Source: Lycium barbarum (lineage: Eukaryota; Streptophyta; Magnoliopsida; Solanales; Solanaceae). From it: a stretch of 64,000 bases of DNA. The notes under the pieces were generated by a model that did no database searches, was not told where the DNA came from, and saw nothing but the letters and a program-made list of their open reading frames with translations. Shown here one piece after another: positions 25,742 through 37,074 of this stretch. Position 1 is the stretch's first letter. Each line of letters begins with the position of its first letter. Made by a program: the position numbers and the translations under genes. Where the stretch lies: NCBI RefSeq assembly GCF_019175385.1, contig NC_083340.1:13962336-14026335 (forward strand). Direction: 5' to 3'.

Positions 25742-27743
25742 TATAATTTATAATTTAGAGGACTATCTTGTAAATTTGCTTTTAAAACCTTCTTGGACAT
25801 TCTCAAAGAAATGGAATTTATATAATATATACAATATGTACTTTAACCTACTAAAAGTTGTTTAAAATCTTACGGAAAATACTTGATCACGAACCTTGTC
25901 AGAAAATACTTGATCACGAACATTGTACTGAATTCTTGAAAGCTTGAGGCATGTCAATTAAGACACTGACTTAAGAATATTTCACCTGGTATGAGTGTGT
26001 CTCTCAGGATTCAACAAGCTCTTCTAGTATAAAACTAGGAGCCAAAATCTAACAAAGATTTAATATAACGAAAACCATCATAAACAAAATGTAGAAGATA
26101 GATGGAAGAAATTCTATTCATCACTAGTCCTCCTCAAAGCAAAATAATTGAGATTATATAGAGGTAGGAGGATAACCAACCAAAATAGAAAAAACAGACT
26201 CCTCAACGTCCATTTCTTTAAGGTATAGTAAAGTCCATTCAATGCATAGTAAAATGATCAGTAAACATTAATCCAAAAGACCAAGTCAAATGGTCCGCTA
26301 AGAAACGTTAGAATATTAGTACAAAATTATTAACATATTAAAGAGTCATTAAATTAATATTAAAATAGTGAATTTAGATATTAATAAAAGTATTTCTTTT
26401 TGAGATATTCAAATCATTTTTTCAACAAAAGTACAGGGTCATTATTAACTGGAACTTTTTGAATTGTTTTATATAACAAACAAAATAAGATACCGAAGCT
26501 TCAGGGAATGCTTATTATTTAAAGTTAGTTGTGGTGTTTGATTTTCAAGAAAAAGTTGAAGAAGAAAATGGTATTCACCCAATTAATATATATAGAAATT
26601 TGTATTATATATTAATTGATTTACTATAAATTAAATACTGCGAGTAATTTTCTCTTAGAAAAACGCCAAGGTTATGTAAAAAGGGTGCAAAAGAAAAAAG
26701 TCAAGCGAGAAAGAATTTTAGACATATCCTTCTTGATAATGGCTAATAAATACTTCAATTTGCAAATCAAACAAACTTGAAAAGAAACAGAAGAAGAAAT
26801 AATCAAATAAAGTAGGGCCACCAAATGTTTGAGGGCCCTTGACTTTCTTTAAGATTAGACTCTTTCTTGATTGATTTTTTCATTTTTGAATTCCCCCACC
26901 AACTCCCTCCATTCCTTCACGTCTCCATCGCATCAACTAATCAAGGTATATACAGAGAGAAAAAACGCCAAATATTCATAGAAAAGTTTCCGTTTAAAAA
27001 TATGGTAATTGGATAGCAATTCATACTGCTTAAATTATAACCATCTCCACAAGAAAACATACCATGATTGAAGGATGGTTTTTGATGGTCAAGACTCAAC
27101 AGTGAGTAACTTTTCCTTTTGGTTTGAATATCTCCAGCTTATTTTATAGCATAACATAAATGAAAACAATAAAAAATTCTTGTTAAAACAAGCCATAGAA
27201 TAGTTAAAAGATATTTCAAGAGTATCAAGCAAAGTTGCGTTGCATTTTATATATAAAGATATAATATAAATTAGAGGCTAATCTATCATGTAGCATTATA
27301 GTTTCACGTGAATTCAATAGTTAGCTTTTGTTCAAACCCCGTAAATATTGTATTAAGAAATTCATCAAAATATTATTATAAATATTTAACTATAAACCAA
27401 ATTATTATTATATGTTAATTAACATGAGATTGCTAACCAATAAACTTCAAATTATGGAATCAGTTTTAATTTTATGGGTTCAACCTTTAAGCTTCTTAGC
27501 ATTAAAATTATTATATTCTTAAAGTTATGGGTTCATGGTTGTCATTTGTTGCAATTTTAGTGAATGTTTACATATAAATTTATGCTCAGCATCGATGAAG
27601 CTGAGTGTGTGTGTGTGATGAACACCAAGGATATGCAAATTGTGTGAGTGTCTTAAGTACTGCTACTTCCAGAAATAGCGTTCACTGACCACTTTTCAGT
27701 CTTATTTTTCAGCCATTATTTTGGAACTTTAAATTATCTAATC
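25742..27743. other. Intergenic, no gene seen
   Basis: Two kilobases of AT-rich DNA without a supported gene or repeat. A short direct repeat GAAAATACTTGATCACGAAC occurs twice at 25874-25921. Confidence 0.55.
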
Positions 27744-27751
27744 TTCATTAT

Positions 27752-27939
27752 CAGTGGCGGACGTAGATAGAGCCGAGGGAGTTCATCCGAACCCCCTTCG
27801 GCGAAAAATTACACTGTATATATAAGGTGAAAATTATTTTTTATGTATATATAGTAAACGTTGAACCCCCTTAACTTCTTCATTTATGACTTCTTTATAT
27901 TTTTAAACCCCCTTGACATAAATCCTGGCTCCGCCACTG
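27752..27939. mobile_element. hAT-type MITE with 8-bp target duplication
   Basis: 188 bp with inverted ends CAGTGGCGGA and CCGCCACTG, flanked by the perfect 8-bp duplication TTCATTAT (27744-27751 and 27940-27947). The 8-bp duplication and CAGTGGCGG ends place it in the hAT superfamily. No coding sequence. Confidence 0.95.
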
Positions 27940-28373
27940 TTCATTATATTATCCTAGCATTTCCTTAGTGCATTTTGAAACTCCAAGAAAATTATCACTA
28001 CTTTAACGTGGTTATTTGTGGAATTTTTTCAGTGTTGCCTAGTGCTGCTATTTAACAGGGACAAGTTGCCCTTACTTCACGGGCTCAAGGTCGCATTCAG
28101 ACACTATTCCCGGCCCCAGATTCTGATAAGTACTTCCTTTCATCTCTTGTTGATTCTTCTGAACATAAATTCTTTTTACATGCATGTTTTTGAACATAAG
28201 TTCTTTTAAAAGGAGCAAGGGAACACTTATTTTGATAATATCATATTTTTGGTAATCCCTCTTGTGTTTGCCGTTGATGCACTATGGAGCGTGGACGGAC
28301 AGATAATTTAGAAATTATGCTTGTTAGGAAAGTATATATCGGCTAGTAACAGCAACCTGGTTACTGCTCCAAA

Positions 28374-28619
28374 TAGTGACAGAGCCAGAATTCATACTAA
28401 GGGGTGTCAAAAATATAGATATGTCGCGACCCAAGTTCGCACAACCTTAGGGAAGTTTTGTAACCCCTTAACCGCTGCGCTAAGTCTTCAGTTTGTGTCA
28501 AGGGGTGTTAACACTGGTATACATATCTATAAAATCAAATTTTCACCTATCTATACAATGTAATTTTCCGGTGAAGGGTGTCGCTTGACATCCCTCGGGC
28601 AATGGTAGCTCCGCCTCTA
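28374..28619. mobile_element. hAT-type MITE with 8-bp target duplication
   Basis: 246 bp with imperfect inverted ends TAGTGACAGAGCCAG and GGTAGCTCCGCCTCTA, flanked by the perfect 8-bp duplication GCTCCAAA (28366-28373 and 28620-28627). Related to the element 430 bp to the left, but with a different interior. Confidence 0.92.
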
Positions 28620-28763
28620 GCTCCAAACATTAACACTACATCGGTCCGAACCCCGTAGTTTGTTATGATGCATAATTATTTATAGTATTCTGTCCTTTTA
28701 ATCGAAAAAATAATTTTCTTTCATGAACCATGTGGTATTATCCAACACATCTTTTGATCCCTA

Positions 28764-29044
28764 CTTCCTTCGTCTCAAATTATTTGGCGTTTTTTAATTT
28801 TACACGCCTCTTAAGAAATATTAATTAGGTGGGTATTTGACTAACTTCCCTTATTTATTCTTAAGTAATAATCTCTCTTCATTAAATGTTTACTCTATTT
28901 ATGTGTCATCTCCATTAATGACAAAATTCTACTAAGGGTAAAATGAGAGAAAAATATTTAATTGTGTCTTGAACTTCTAAAAAGACAAATAATTTGAGAT
29001 AGCTATTTTTACTAAACACGACAAAGAATTTGAGACGGAGGGAG
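28764..29044. mobile_element. Stowaway-like MITE
   Basis: Flanked by TA; inverted ends CTTCCTTCGTCTCAAATTAT and AATTTGAGACGGAGGGAG. No coding sequence. A second Stowaway-like element starts only 10 bases to the right. Confidence 0.85.
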
Positions 29045-29054
29045 TAATTAAGTA

Positions 29055-29314
29055 CTTCCTCCCGTCCATTTTAGTTGTTGTGCTTACTAAAAAATAACTG
29101 GTCCAAAATAAGTATCATTTTAGAAATATCAAATAAAATTAATTACTGTATTAATTTCCACCTTTAGCCTTACTCAATAAATCTGGATAGAGATTAGAGG
29201 GTGGTGAAAAAAAGAATAGTATTAAATTGAGATTAAAGGTAATAAGAATAATTTAGTCAAACTATTCTTTTAGTTAATATTTTGTAATAAACTGACTCTT
29301 TTGGCGGACAGAAG
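29055..29314. mobile_element. Stowaway-like MITE, diverged right end
   Basis: Starts CTTCCTCCCGTCCATTTTAG after TA. The right end GGCGGACAGAAG is a degraded inverted copy. Internal AGTTAATATTTTGTAATAA matches other members. Right boundary approximate. Confidence 0.65.
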
Positions 29315-29639
29315 AAATTAGGAAAAAAGAAAAGAGATGCCAAGGATAAGTAATGAATTTCCACGATGTGTGTGCCAAAAATATAAACAAGTGTGCTGAA
29401 TTTGGTCTCCTTCAATTAGATACCAACCTCAGCTTTCTTCAAATACATAGGGCAGATAAAGTTAGGTGAAATACTTCTGTCCTGCCAATAAACTAATAGC
29501 CTTCGTTTAACATATTAGAAATCCAATTTGACTTTTCACGAGAAAAAAATAAAAAGATTCCATAAAATAAAGGCATTATTTAAGAAGAAAAGCTCATGAA
29601 AAGCACTATGTGGATGGACTTAAATTTTATACACAATTA

Positions 29640-30333
29640 TGCAATTTAAAGACTATAAAAATTGTCTAGTTCCTTTTGAAGTGCTTTTACTATCACTACT
29701 AAAAAAACTCCCGATACACCAGTGTGGATGGCCTCTACCAGTGGGAAATTTACAACCTCTTCAGCTTGGGAGATTAATAGACAAAGACAAGATCTTGATC
29801 CTTTCTTCAACAGGATATATGACACAAACATATCCCTTTCAAAATGTCCTTCCTAGTATGGAAAATGCTGAAAAATAAGCCACCTTTTGAGAATATGATT
29901 AGCAAGTTTGGAAATGATGCGAACACTAAATGTTGTTGTTGTCTAGTAGCCAAGGATGAAACAATTCACCACACATTTTTGGATGGAGAGCTTGCAAAGA
30001 AAGTATGGAATTTCTTTGGAATTCCTCTAGGAATTCCCTGGGAAGGTGGCACTATTTAGGACCATGATGACAAAGTGGTGGTCTATTAAGGTATCTAACA
30101 GGTTGCACAAGGATATTCTTCAAGTTATCCCCATCTGTATTTTCTGGGAGATATGGAAGGCCAGGTGCTCCAACAGATATGGCAAAGCAAAAATTTGAGA
30201 GGCAAGAATTATTCATCAAGTTAGCTACCACATTAGATGGATAGTTTCTAAGACTAATTCCCATATTATTTGGCATTGCCCTTGGCAGAAGCAGATTATG
30301 AATTCCTCTCATAAAATTGAATGCTTGATAGTG
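29640..30333 (+). pseudogene. LINE reverse-transcriptase C-terminal fragment (part 1)
   Basis: The 3' part of a non-LTR retrotransposon ORF2. TPVWMASTSGKF and TTSSAWEI (about 29715-29780) followed by FLVWKMLKNKPPFE (29847-29888) form the zinc-binding zf-RVT region; the cluster CCCC is near 29931. Frameshifts lie near 29840 and in-frame stops follow 30059, so it is dead. The element is 5'-truncated, as is usual for LINEs. It stops at 30333, where a MULE is inserted, and continues at 37951; the duplicated TTGATAGTG keeps the reading frame exactly. Confidence 0.85.
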
Positions 30334-30455
30334 GGAACTGGCACTTTTGTAACCCAATTTTTATTTTTTGAACCAAACTAACCTGTTAAAAAAAAAAAAA
30401 AAAAAAAACCAAACTATTCTTCACACACATATTCTGTGCGTGAAACCCCTTTCAC
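30334..30455. repeat. Left terminal inverted repeat of the 7.6-kb MULE
   Basis: Contains GGAACTGGCACTTTTGTAAC, CAAACTAACC, a 21-base A-run (30387-30408) and TTCTGTGCGTGAAACCCC, each matching the right end in reverse complement. Confidence 0.9.
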
Positions 30456-31008
30456 CCCCGACCTCAACCTTTATTCTTTGGAAATCAAACTCAAAATTAA
30501 GGTTTTTGTCGTACTTTGACCGAAGATTAGTCACGCAAAACACCAGAATATAAATATTTTATATAGAACTTAATATTTTTTTTAGTGTACAATATATAAT
30601 ATCGGCTCATTACATCAAGTATACATATACATTTGGATCGTCGTTTTAGGGGTTGTAAAGTGCTCCGAAGTACGTTTGAAAACTTGTTATATTTAGGTTT
30701 AAGTGTCATATTTTATAGGGTTTTGATTAATCTCTTTTGTTTTACTCCCAAAGCTATGAAAGTACTTTTTTGGGTTCAAGAAAGATAGAAAAGAAAAAAT
30801 TACTCTGCTTTGTGTTAGGTTTTTTTTCTTTTATGTTTTTTTTTTATTTTGTTATTGTATTGAGTAATTCACACCTTTTGAAAGTGCAAAAATAAATATA
30901 ATATTTAAAAATAATTCATCCAATACGAGAGGTTCATAATAATTGAAAAATATTTCATTCCATTAGCAACGAAATACATCATTAAATTACAATAGACTTA
31001 AAAAAAAA

Positions 31009-34000
31009 TCAAGTTCTAGACACTCTTCTACTTCCAGATGTGCTGCCACCACGGGAGTTTTGCCCACATGAACGCTTATCATGCCTAAATTACTTACATG
31101 TCGAGCACTTGCGAGAGTAAGTCTTTTCGCTAACATCCATTTGATTGTGATAACGGGTTAGCTTGTTTTTTCTCAATTTACGGATAAAGTTCTTGTTCGC
31201 AATCGAAGAAAACGGCGCAGCTGGCCAATAAGCTTGATCACCAAGGGGACGGAAGTGGCCAGAATATGCTTTAAGGTATTTTATGACCTTATATTCCTCC
31301 GCCACATAATCAGTTACATTTCTGGCCATTTTCTCAAAGCACTTGACTGCATGAGAACATGGCATGTGGTACGTTTGCCACTTACCACAAGTGCATGATT
31401 TTGTACGCTCAGCAACGATATGTTTGTTTCCTCCTTTGTCCTCGCAATAACCCGTTCTAACTTTATACACTCGTTGAGCGACGTCATACTCGGTCATTTG
31501 GTGACCCTTTGCCTTTCTTCTATGGTGCTCCATCTTTTTGTAGGGCTTTGGCATCCATGTTACGTTCTCGGCTAATATATCTCTGGCCTGCCTTGTCCTA
31601 TCCGTAAATCGCTCCACGACCTGCTTGAAAGTTAGTCTTACCATTGCAGTGACAGGTAGTCCTCGAGTAGATTTGAGGAGTCCATTGAAAGACTCCGAGC
31701 CGTTCGTTGTGAGCATGCCCCATCTCCTTCCTCCATCAGCATAAAGCGTCCATTTTTCAACTTCTAATTTCATCAACCAAACATATGCCTCTTCACTCAC
31801 TTCCCTTTGCAGCTCCATTTTTGCAGCCCATTTTCCTTGTTGATGCTGCATTGCAGCCTCCCACATCAATTTGTTTACAATGCCATTTCCAAACTTTGTT
31901 TTCAAATTAGCCTTTAAGTGCCTTAAACAATATCAATGGTAAGCATGTGGAGGCCACCCTTCCAGAGTACGCATATTGTGCAATATGCCTTTATGACGAT
32001 CCGATAGGACACATATGCCCTGACGACCCTTAATAACATGAGTTTGTAGATGAGTCAAGAACATACCTCATGTCTTGTTGCTCTCGTTGGCGGCAATTGC
32101 GAAAGCAAGAGGGAATATTGACCCATTGGCATCCATACCTACTGCAATTAGGAGCTTAATGTCGCATCGGCCATATACATGTGTCCCATCTATCGATATC
32201 ACATTCAGGCAGTGAGCAAAATCATTAATACTTGGTTTGAATTCCCAAAAGACAAAGTCAAAAATTCTGCCCTCTAAAAGCAGCCACTGTACAACAGTGC
32301 CAGGATTAGCATGTTTTAGAGCCGCCATATACCCCGGCAACGCCTGAAAAGAGGATTCCCAAGTTCCAAAGATCATCTCAAAAGCATGTCTACGCCTGAG
32401 AAATCCCTTTCTCTTGCTTATGATTTTACCATATTTTGAGTGGACCATGCTAATACAAGTTTTGATAGGAATCCTGCATAAGTTTAAACAAACAACATTT
32501 AGCAATGAAATTTTAATTGCTATAAGATATATAATGTAAACGGTCAGATAAGTTACCTTGGAGTTTCCTCAATGTGTTTAAGTAACACATGAGCAATCAT
32601 GTTTATATGTAAATTAAAATGATCTGCTCGACTTTGTCCCATATTACAAGTGTGCTTTGGGTGGAATTTTGTGATTTCCCACAGACCATCAGGTTTAGCA
32701 ATTCCCCGAAGCAACCACCGACAGCCTTGAGTGTGTCGCTTACGAATCAGCCTCCATACCGATTTGTTTGAGTCATCAACCTTAAAATCCCTCGATCCTT
32801 TATACAATACATTCTGACAGCCCGTTGCAACATCTTTTTTGATGTGAACTGCATTCCCTTTGCAAGGACGCATTCATCAGTCATGGGATTTTTTGGTTCA
32901 ATCCACGTTTTTTGGCGACTTTGATCATCATCTCTTGTGAAGACAAATGCGTCCTCACGACCTTGGAGACTGTCAAGATATGGAATATAGTCAGAATGCC
33001 GCTGCATTGGGCTATTAGGAATTGGGTTTTCCGCCATCGGAGGTGGTACGTGGTGGTGAGTTGATTCTGGGGACTAAAATGCATATCTTCTTCATCCCCT
33101 TCACTATCTTCATCATCGGTTACCTCTGCATTATTAGCTGGTTCATCGTCATCACTCTCTGATGTATCCACATGACTTGGACAATCAGCGCCATCTAAGA
33201 AAGGCCTCCTCCTACACGATAAAAAACATATGTTAAATTCCAAATTCAAATATATATTAATTATTTAACATCAAGGTGATGAACCTACACATATTGATAA
33301 TGAGCATGGTGTGGAGAATGATCAACTCCACCAAACTGAAAGGACTGCCTTTCATCCACAGTTGGTACCACTGGAGAGTTTTGATAATAATCAGCTGCAG
33401 CGAACTGAGAATTATTATAATAATCAGCTCCACTGAACTGAGAATTATTATAATAATCAGCTCCACTGAACTGAGAGTTTTGATAATAATGAGTTGCTCC
33501 ACTAAATTGAGATGATTGCCTATATTACTTGTCAGGTCTATAACCCCTACAAAGATTTAAAAATGGTTATTTACCAATACATACAATAAACACGTGTTAC
33601 TGCACAAAAAAATAATATAAGAATGCATATTTACCAAGTTTTATTTAATTGTTGGGTAAGATTTTCCAGCGACGCCTGGCCACTTAAAATACCCCCGTAA
33701 GATTTAAAATCTCCAAACGTGTTAGCTTGACTGGGCTGTTCTTGCGGGACCTCTCGGCGTATCTTTTCAACATACATCTCAAGAACATTAAGGGCGACTA
33801 AATGTTTTAATTCTTCTGGCGCATTCAAATAATCCCTCAAAGAATCATCATCATTGATATAATGCCTACCATAAAGCACTATACCATTGGAAACTGATTA
33901 TGGATATCTGCCTGTTATAGAGATTTCATACTCATCTGTACTAACCTTCATTTTTTCATATATGTAAGTGACTAGTGTTTCATAAGACATTTCAAGTGGA

Positions 34001-34112
34001 CATTTAACATGAACGTTTGGTCTTTTATTGTAACGAACTGTACTATTGTCATCCCAATGTATTTACCATCCCAATGTATTGAAACCTTAACTGGTGGAAT
34101 ATCTTGAGCCAT
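31009..34112 (-). pseudogene. MULE transposase (mudrA-like), broken
   Basis: Reads leftward from ATG at 34112 (MAQDIPPVKVSIHWDGKY), through a PB1-like N-terminal part, a repeat-rich linker (33375-33513), an acidic stretch (33100-33180), the MuDR DNA-binding region (32873-32553), the DDE domain (32505-31600) and a SWIM finger CTCGKW...CSHAV near 31365-31400. All three catalytic positions are visible: SIDGTHVYG, LSDRHKG (near 32010) and NGSESFNG. The copy is inactive through in-frame TGA codons near 32070 (usual Trp) and 31935 (usual Arg), and a TAA near 31090 that cuts the C-terminal CSTC zinc knuckle, which continues after it to 31009. It is split by several introns or frameshifts between 33970 and 32880. 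Divergent from the unknown genes to the right. Confidence 0.88.
33375..33513. repeat. Coding minisatellite, ~36 bp x 4
   Basis: Tandem units in the transposase linker that read, on the minus strand, as repeats of SQFSGADYYNN. The units are in frame (multiples of three), so copy number can change without breaking the frame. The peptide is rich in Gln, Asn, Tyr and Ser. Confidence 0.85.
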
Positions 34113-34588
34113 TTTTGTAGGAACTTTGATTTTTTTTTTTTTTTTGAATGACTTAAGAGACTTAAACTTATGAAATGGATGAGTTTTTACCTCGTCCAAC
34201 ATTCTTCTTAAATAGATTCATATTGACCCCTATTGCGCATTGAAACATTGCGTAATATGAATTAAATTCAAATAAACGGTAAAAAATGCAGCATTGTATT
34301 GTCAAATCGGTCCTTTACGTGTCATAAAAAAGCTGAAATTGGCATGCATGAGGTGTTGTCAAATCATGTTCTATTGCGCATTGAAACATTGCGTAATATG
34401 AATTAAATTCAAATAAACGGTCAAAAAATGCAGCATTGTATTGTCAAATCGGTCTTTTACGTGTCATAAAAAAGCTGAAATTGGCATGCATGATGTGTTG
34501 TTAAATCACGTTCTATTGCGCATTGAAACATTGCGTAATATCAATTAAATTCAAATAAACGGTAAAAAAAGGCAGTACTATATATAAC
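34113..34588. promoter_or_regulatory. Bidirectional intergenic region with 141-bp tandem repeats
   Basis: Lies between the divergent transposase gene (start 34112, minus) and the unknown gene (start 34589, plus). Units beginning ATTGCGCATTGAAACATTGC start at 34232, 34373 and 34514, giving two full copies of 141 bp and a partial third ending near 34575. Nearly identical copies suggest recent expansion. A T-run lies at 34131-34146. A shared promoter with enhancer-like repeats is inferred from position. Confidence 0.7.
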
Positions 34589-35054
34589 ATGATTGACAAA
34601 CAACTAGTATTCACTTTAAAACGAGTTATCATGACATTCTACACCCAATTTGGTAATCTTGATTCTATTACATGTTTTACCCCAGCAAATATATTTGAAG
34701 CAATGGGTAGGGCATGGGAACTAAATGATGATGATTTTCATTACTCAAATAACCCTAACAAAAGATTCAGTCAAGAATGTAATAATACAATGAGAGAGGA
34801 GTGGAACTGGCGTGTTAGGGAGGCTGAAGCACTGGAGTAAAAGTTAGCTTTAGTAGGGCTTAAACATAAAAAAAAAACGTGCTATGTCAATGCCTCACGG
34901 AACTCCACAAGAGTTTAATTTTGCTCTTAATCGTTTTCGCGAAGAGAACAATTGGATGCAAATACGTTACCATAGGGTAGAATATGATATACATGGTAGC
35001 ACAAGATTTAGATCCAAGTGGGATTCGGACTGTGAAATGTTCGATGAAGATTAA
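34589..35054 (+). pseudogene. MULE accessory gene, first tandem copy, broken
   Basis: An open frame at 34589-34840 (83 residues, ending in EEWNWRVREAEALE) and a second at 34884-35054 (56 residues, SMPHGTPQEF...EENNWM...DED) together match, in order, the gene at 35168: REEWNWRVREAEALE pairs with RREWSHRIAESERLV, and ALNRFREENNWM pairs with AVQRIRKENNRM. Between them are a TAA stop at 34838-34840 and an A-run frameshift near 34870. So this is a broken tandem paralogue of the next gene. Function unknown. Confidence 0.7.
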
Positions 35055-35091
35055 TATTTTTCTTATAATAAAGTAAGTGTGTAGGGTCATA

Positions 35092-35107
35092 AACCCCCCC
35101 CCCCCCC
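35092..35107. repeat. Poly-C tract
   Basis: An uninterrupted run of about 16 C just upstream of the intact accessory gene; unusual in this AT-rich window. Confidence 0.9.
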
Positions 35108-35167
35108 ACCCAGGTTTGCAACTATATAAGTAGCCCTTTTTTTTGTTATTAGACTACAACGTATTCA

Positions 35168-35698
35168 ATGTCGAGTAGTAGAAACTCAGCTTGGTCTTTA
35201 CTCCTTCAAAAAAAATCAAATAGCAGTGATGATGAGAGTTCAAATCATAGCAGTTTTTCGAGTGATACCAGTAATTTCAAACTAGACGAGCTAAATCCCC
35301 ACCTTTTTATAGAGCGTAATGATGATTTCTGCAGTATGAAATATTCAGATCCGCGAGAATATTATTGCGGTTTACGCCGAGAATGGTCACATCGGATTGC
35401 CGAATCAGAACGTCTTGTTCGTGACTTGGAAAATCTCAACGTTCCAATCCCAATAAGGTACTCAATAACCATGCCTCGAGTAGGTCTAGCAACTTACGAG
35501 CTTGCCGTACAAAGGATTAGAAAAGAAAACAACAGAATGCTGGCAAGACGTTGTAGATTTTACATGTTAAATTTGGCCAAAGAACAAGCATCATCAACCG
35601 GTAAAGAACTAACATCTCCTGAAAAAAGATGTGTGTTAAGAGATCGCCAATATCGTTCTGAGGACGATATTGAGGACTTCTATTCTGATGACGATTAG
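35168..35698 (+). CDS. MULE accessory protein of unknown function, second tandem copy
   Basis: An intact 176-residue frame transcribed away from the transposase. The N terminus (1-40) is Ser-rich and acidic (SSDDESSNHSSFSSDTS), the middle (60-145) is basic and likely helical (REWSHRIAESERL, RIRKENNRMLARR), and the C terminus is strongly acidic (SEDDIEDFYSDDD). No catalytic motif, membrane segment or zinc site is visible. I do not recognise the family. Position inside the MULE, divergent from mudrA, resembles accessory genes such as mudrB of MuDR or VANC of VANDAL, but no sequence similarity is claimed. The tandem broken paralogue to the left supports it being a real gene. A cytosine run lies just upstream (35092-35107). 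Confidence 0.7.
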   Translation: MSSSRNSAWSLLLQKKSNSSDDESSNHSSFSSDTSNFKLDELNPHLFIERNDDFCSMKYSDPREYYCGLRREWSHRIAESERLVRDLENLNVPIPIRYSITMPRVGLATYELAVQRIRKENNRMLARRCRFYMLNLAKEQASSTGKELTSPEKRCVLRDRQYRSEDDIEDFYSDDD

Positions 35699-35894
35699 GG
35701 TCTATTTGGGCTCACTGTCTTAGATTATAGGTCATTTAAGTTTCGGACTAAGGCTGTTAATTTGTATTTTTATTTTATGTTGAAGTCATAAATTTGAATT
35801 AGTTTGGCTTGTTTTTAATTCTTCAAAGTTTATTGTTAAAGTCTATTATTAATTGACAATTTAACAAAGAAACACAAATAAATTAGTACATAAA

Positions 35895-37074
35895 GGAGAA
35901 AATACTCAATATACCCCCCAACGTTTGACCAAAATCCCAACTACACACCTAACCTTTGCGGGGTCCTATTACCCCCCTGGACAAATTTTTTCAGTAGCAA
36001 AATGACCATTTTTTGCTGATGTGGCAGTCCAATCTGCCAACCCCCAAATATTAAATGGCGGTTGTCCACACGCGCCTGGCCCACGTGCCACGTGTTTAAT
36101 TTTTCCCCATTTTTTATTAATTTCCCCCCTTCCTCCATCCATCTACTCTTCTTCAAAAAAAAAAAAAATCTCTCAATTTTCCATACTCCATTTTTAGTAA
36201 GGATCTGAAAACCCATACCCAATTCTCCTTCATCTTCATCAACATTATTATCATCATCATCATCATCTTCATTAGGAGTTGAAAAAAAAAAAAATCACAC
36301 CAACTTCCTCAAATCTAATCCAAACAAACCCAAATGTGAAAGGAAGCTTCCTAACACCAAATAGAACAAAGTTCATCTATTAATTTGATCAAACAATCAA
36401 GAATTTAAAGAAACTCAGTTGGTGTTCTTCATAGCTTTCTCCAAATTCCTAGCAATGGAGTTTAATTTTTTCCCCAAATCAACTCAAAGAATTAGTGCTT
36501 AAACAACTCCAACCAAGCAACAAGTAGCAATTCCAAACAAGCAACTTCCAATCAGATTTTCTTTAACAAGATTAGATTTTTCAACCTTATTTTTTTTTTT
36601 CCAGATTTTTCTTTCTTTTTTTTTTTCTTCAGATTTTTCATTTTTTTTTTCCTTCAGATTTTCGTTTATGGTGGAAAGTTGTTCTTTAACAAGTTGTTCG
36701 GAATCATATGTGGATTTTCTTCAGTTCAGATTTTCGTTTATAATGGATATTATTTTGATAAAAAAAAAATGAAGATGGATATGAAATAGGGTGAAGAAGA
36801 AGATGAAGTAGCCTAAAAATGGAGGGAGTTCAAATTTTAACTACGTGGCATCATATGTGGCAGCTTAGTTGGCGTCCAAAACACGTCAGATGCAGATTTT
36901 TAAAGGCCGTCACGCGCCACTGGGCGGTGTATTCACGCTCTCTGCCACATCAGCAAAAAAGGGTCATTTTGCTACTAAAAAAATTTTTCCAGGGGGGTAA
37001 TAGGACCCCCGCAAAGGTTAGGTGTGTAGTTGGGATTTTGGTCAAACGTTGGGGGGTATTTTGAGTATTTTCTC
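35895..37074. mobile_element. MULE-type MITE nested in the larger MULE
   Basis: 1180 bp flanked by a perfect 9-bp duplication GTACATAAA (35886-35894 and 37075-37083). Inverted ends of about 130 bp: GAGAAAATACTCAATATACC, CAACGTTTGACCAAAATCCC and CCTTTGCGGGGTCCTATTAC have close inverted partners at the right. No transposase. The interior (about 36120-36830) has T/C-rich and TCATCATCATC stretches that look like leader sequence of a host gene, raising the possibility of captured DNA. Confidence 0.92.

Noticed and set aside
36819..37064. 81-codon frame in the nested MITE
   Set aside because: Mostly the inverted arm of the MITE; the mirror frame at the left arm has the same peptide in reverse context.
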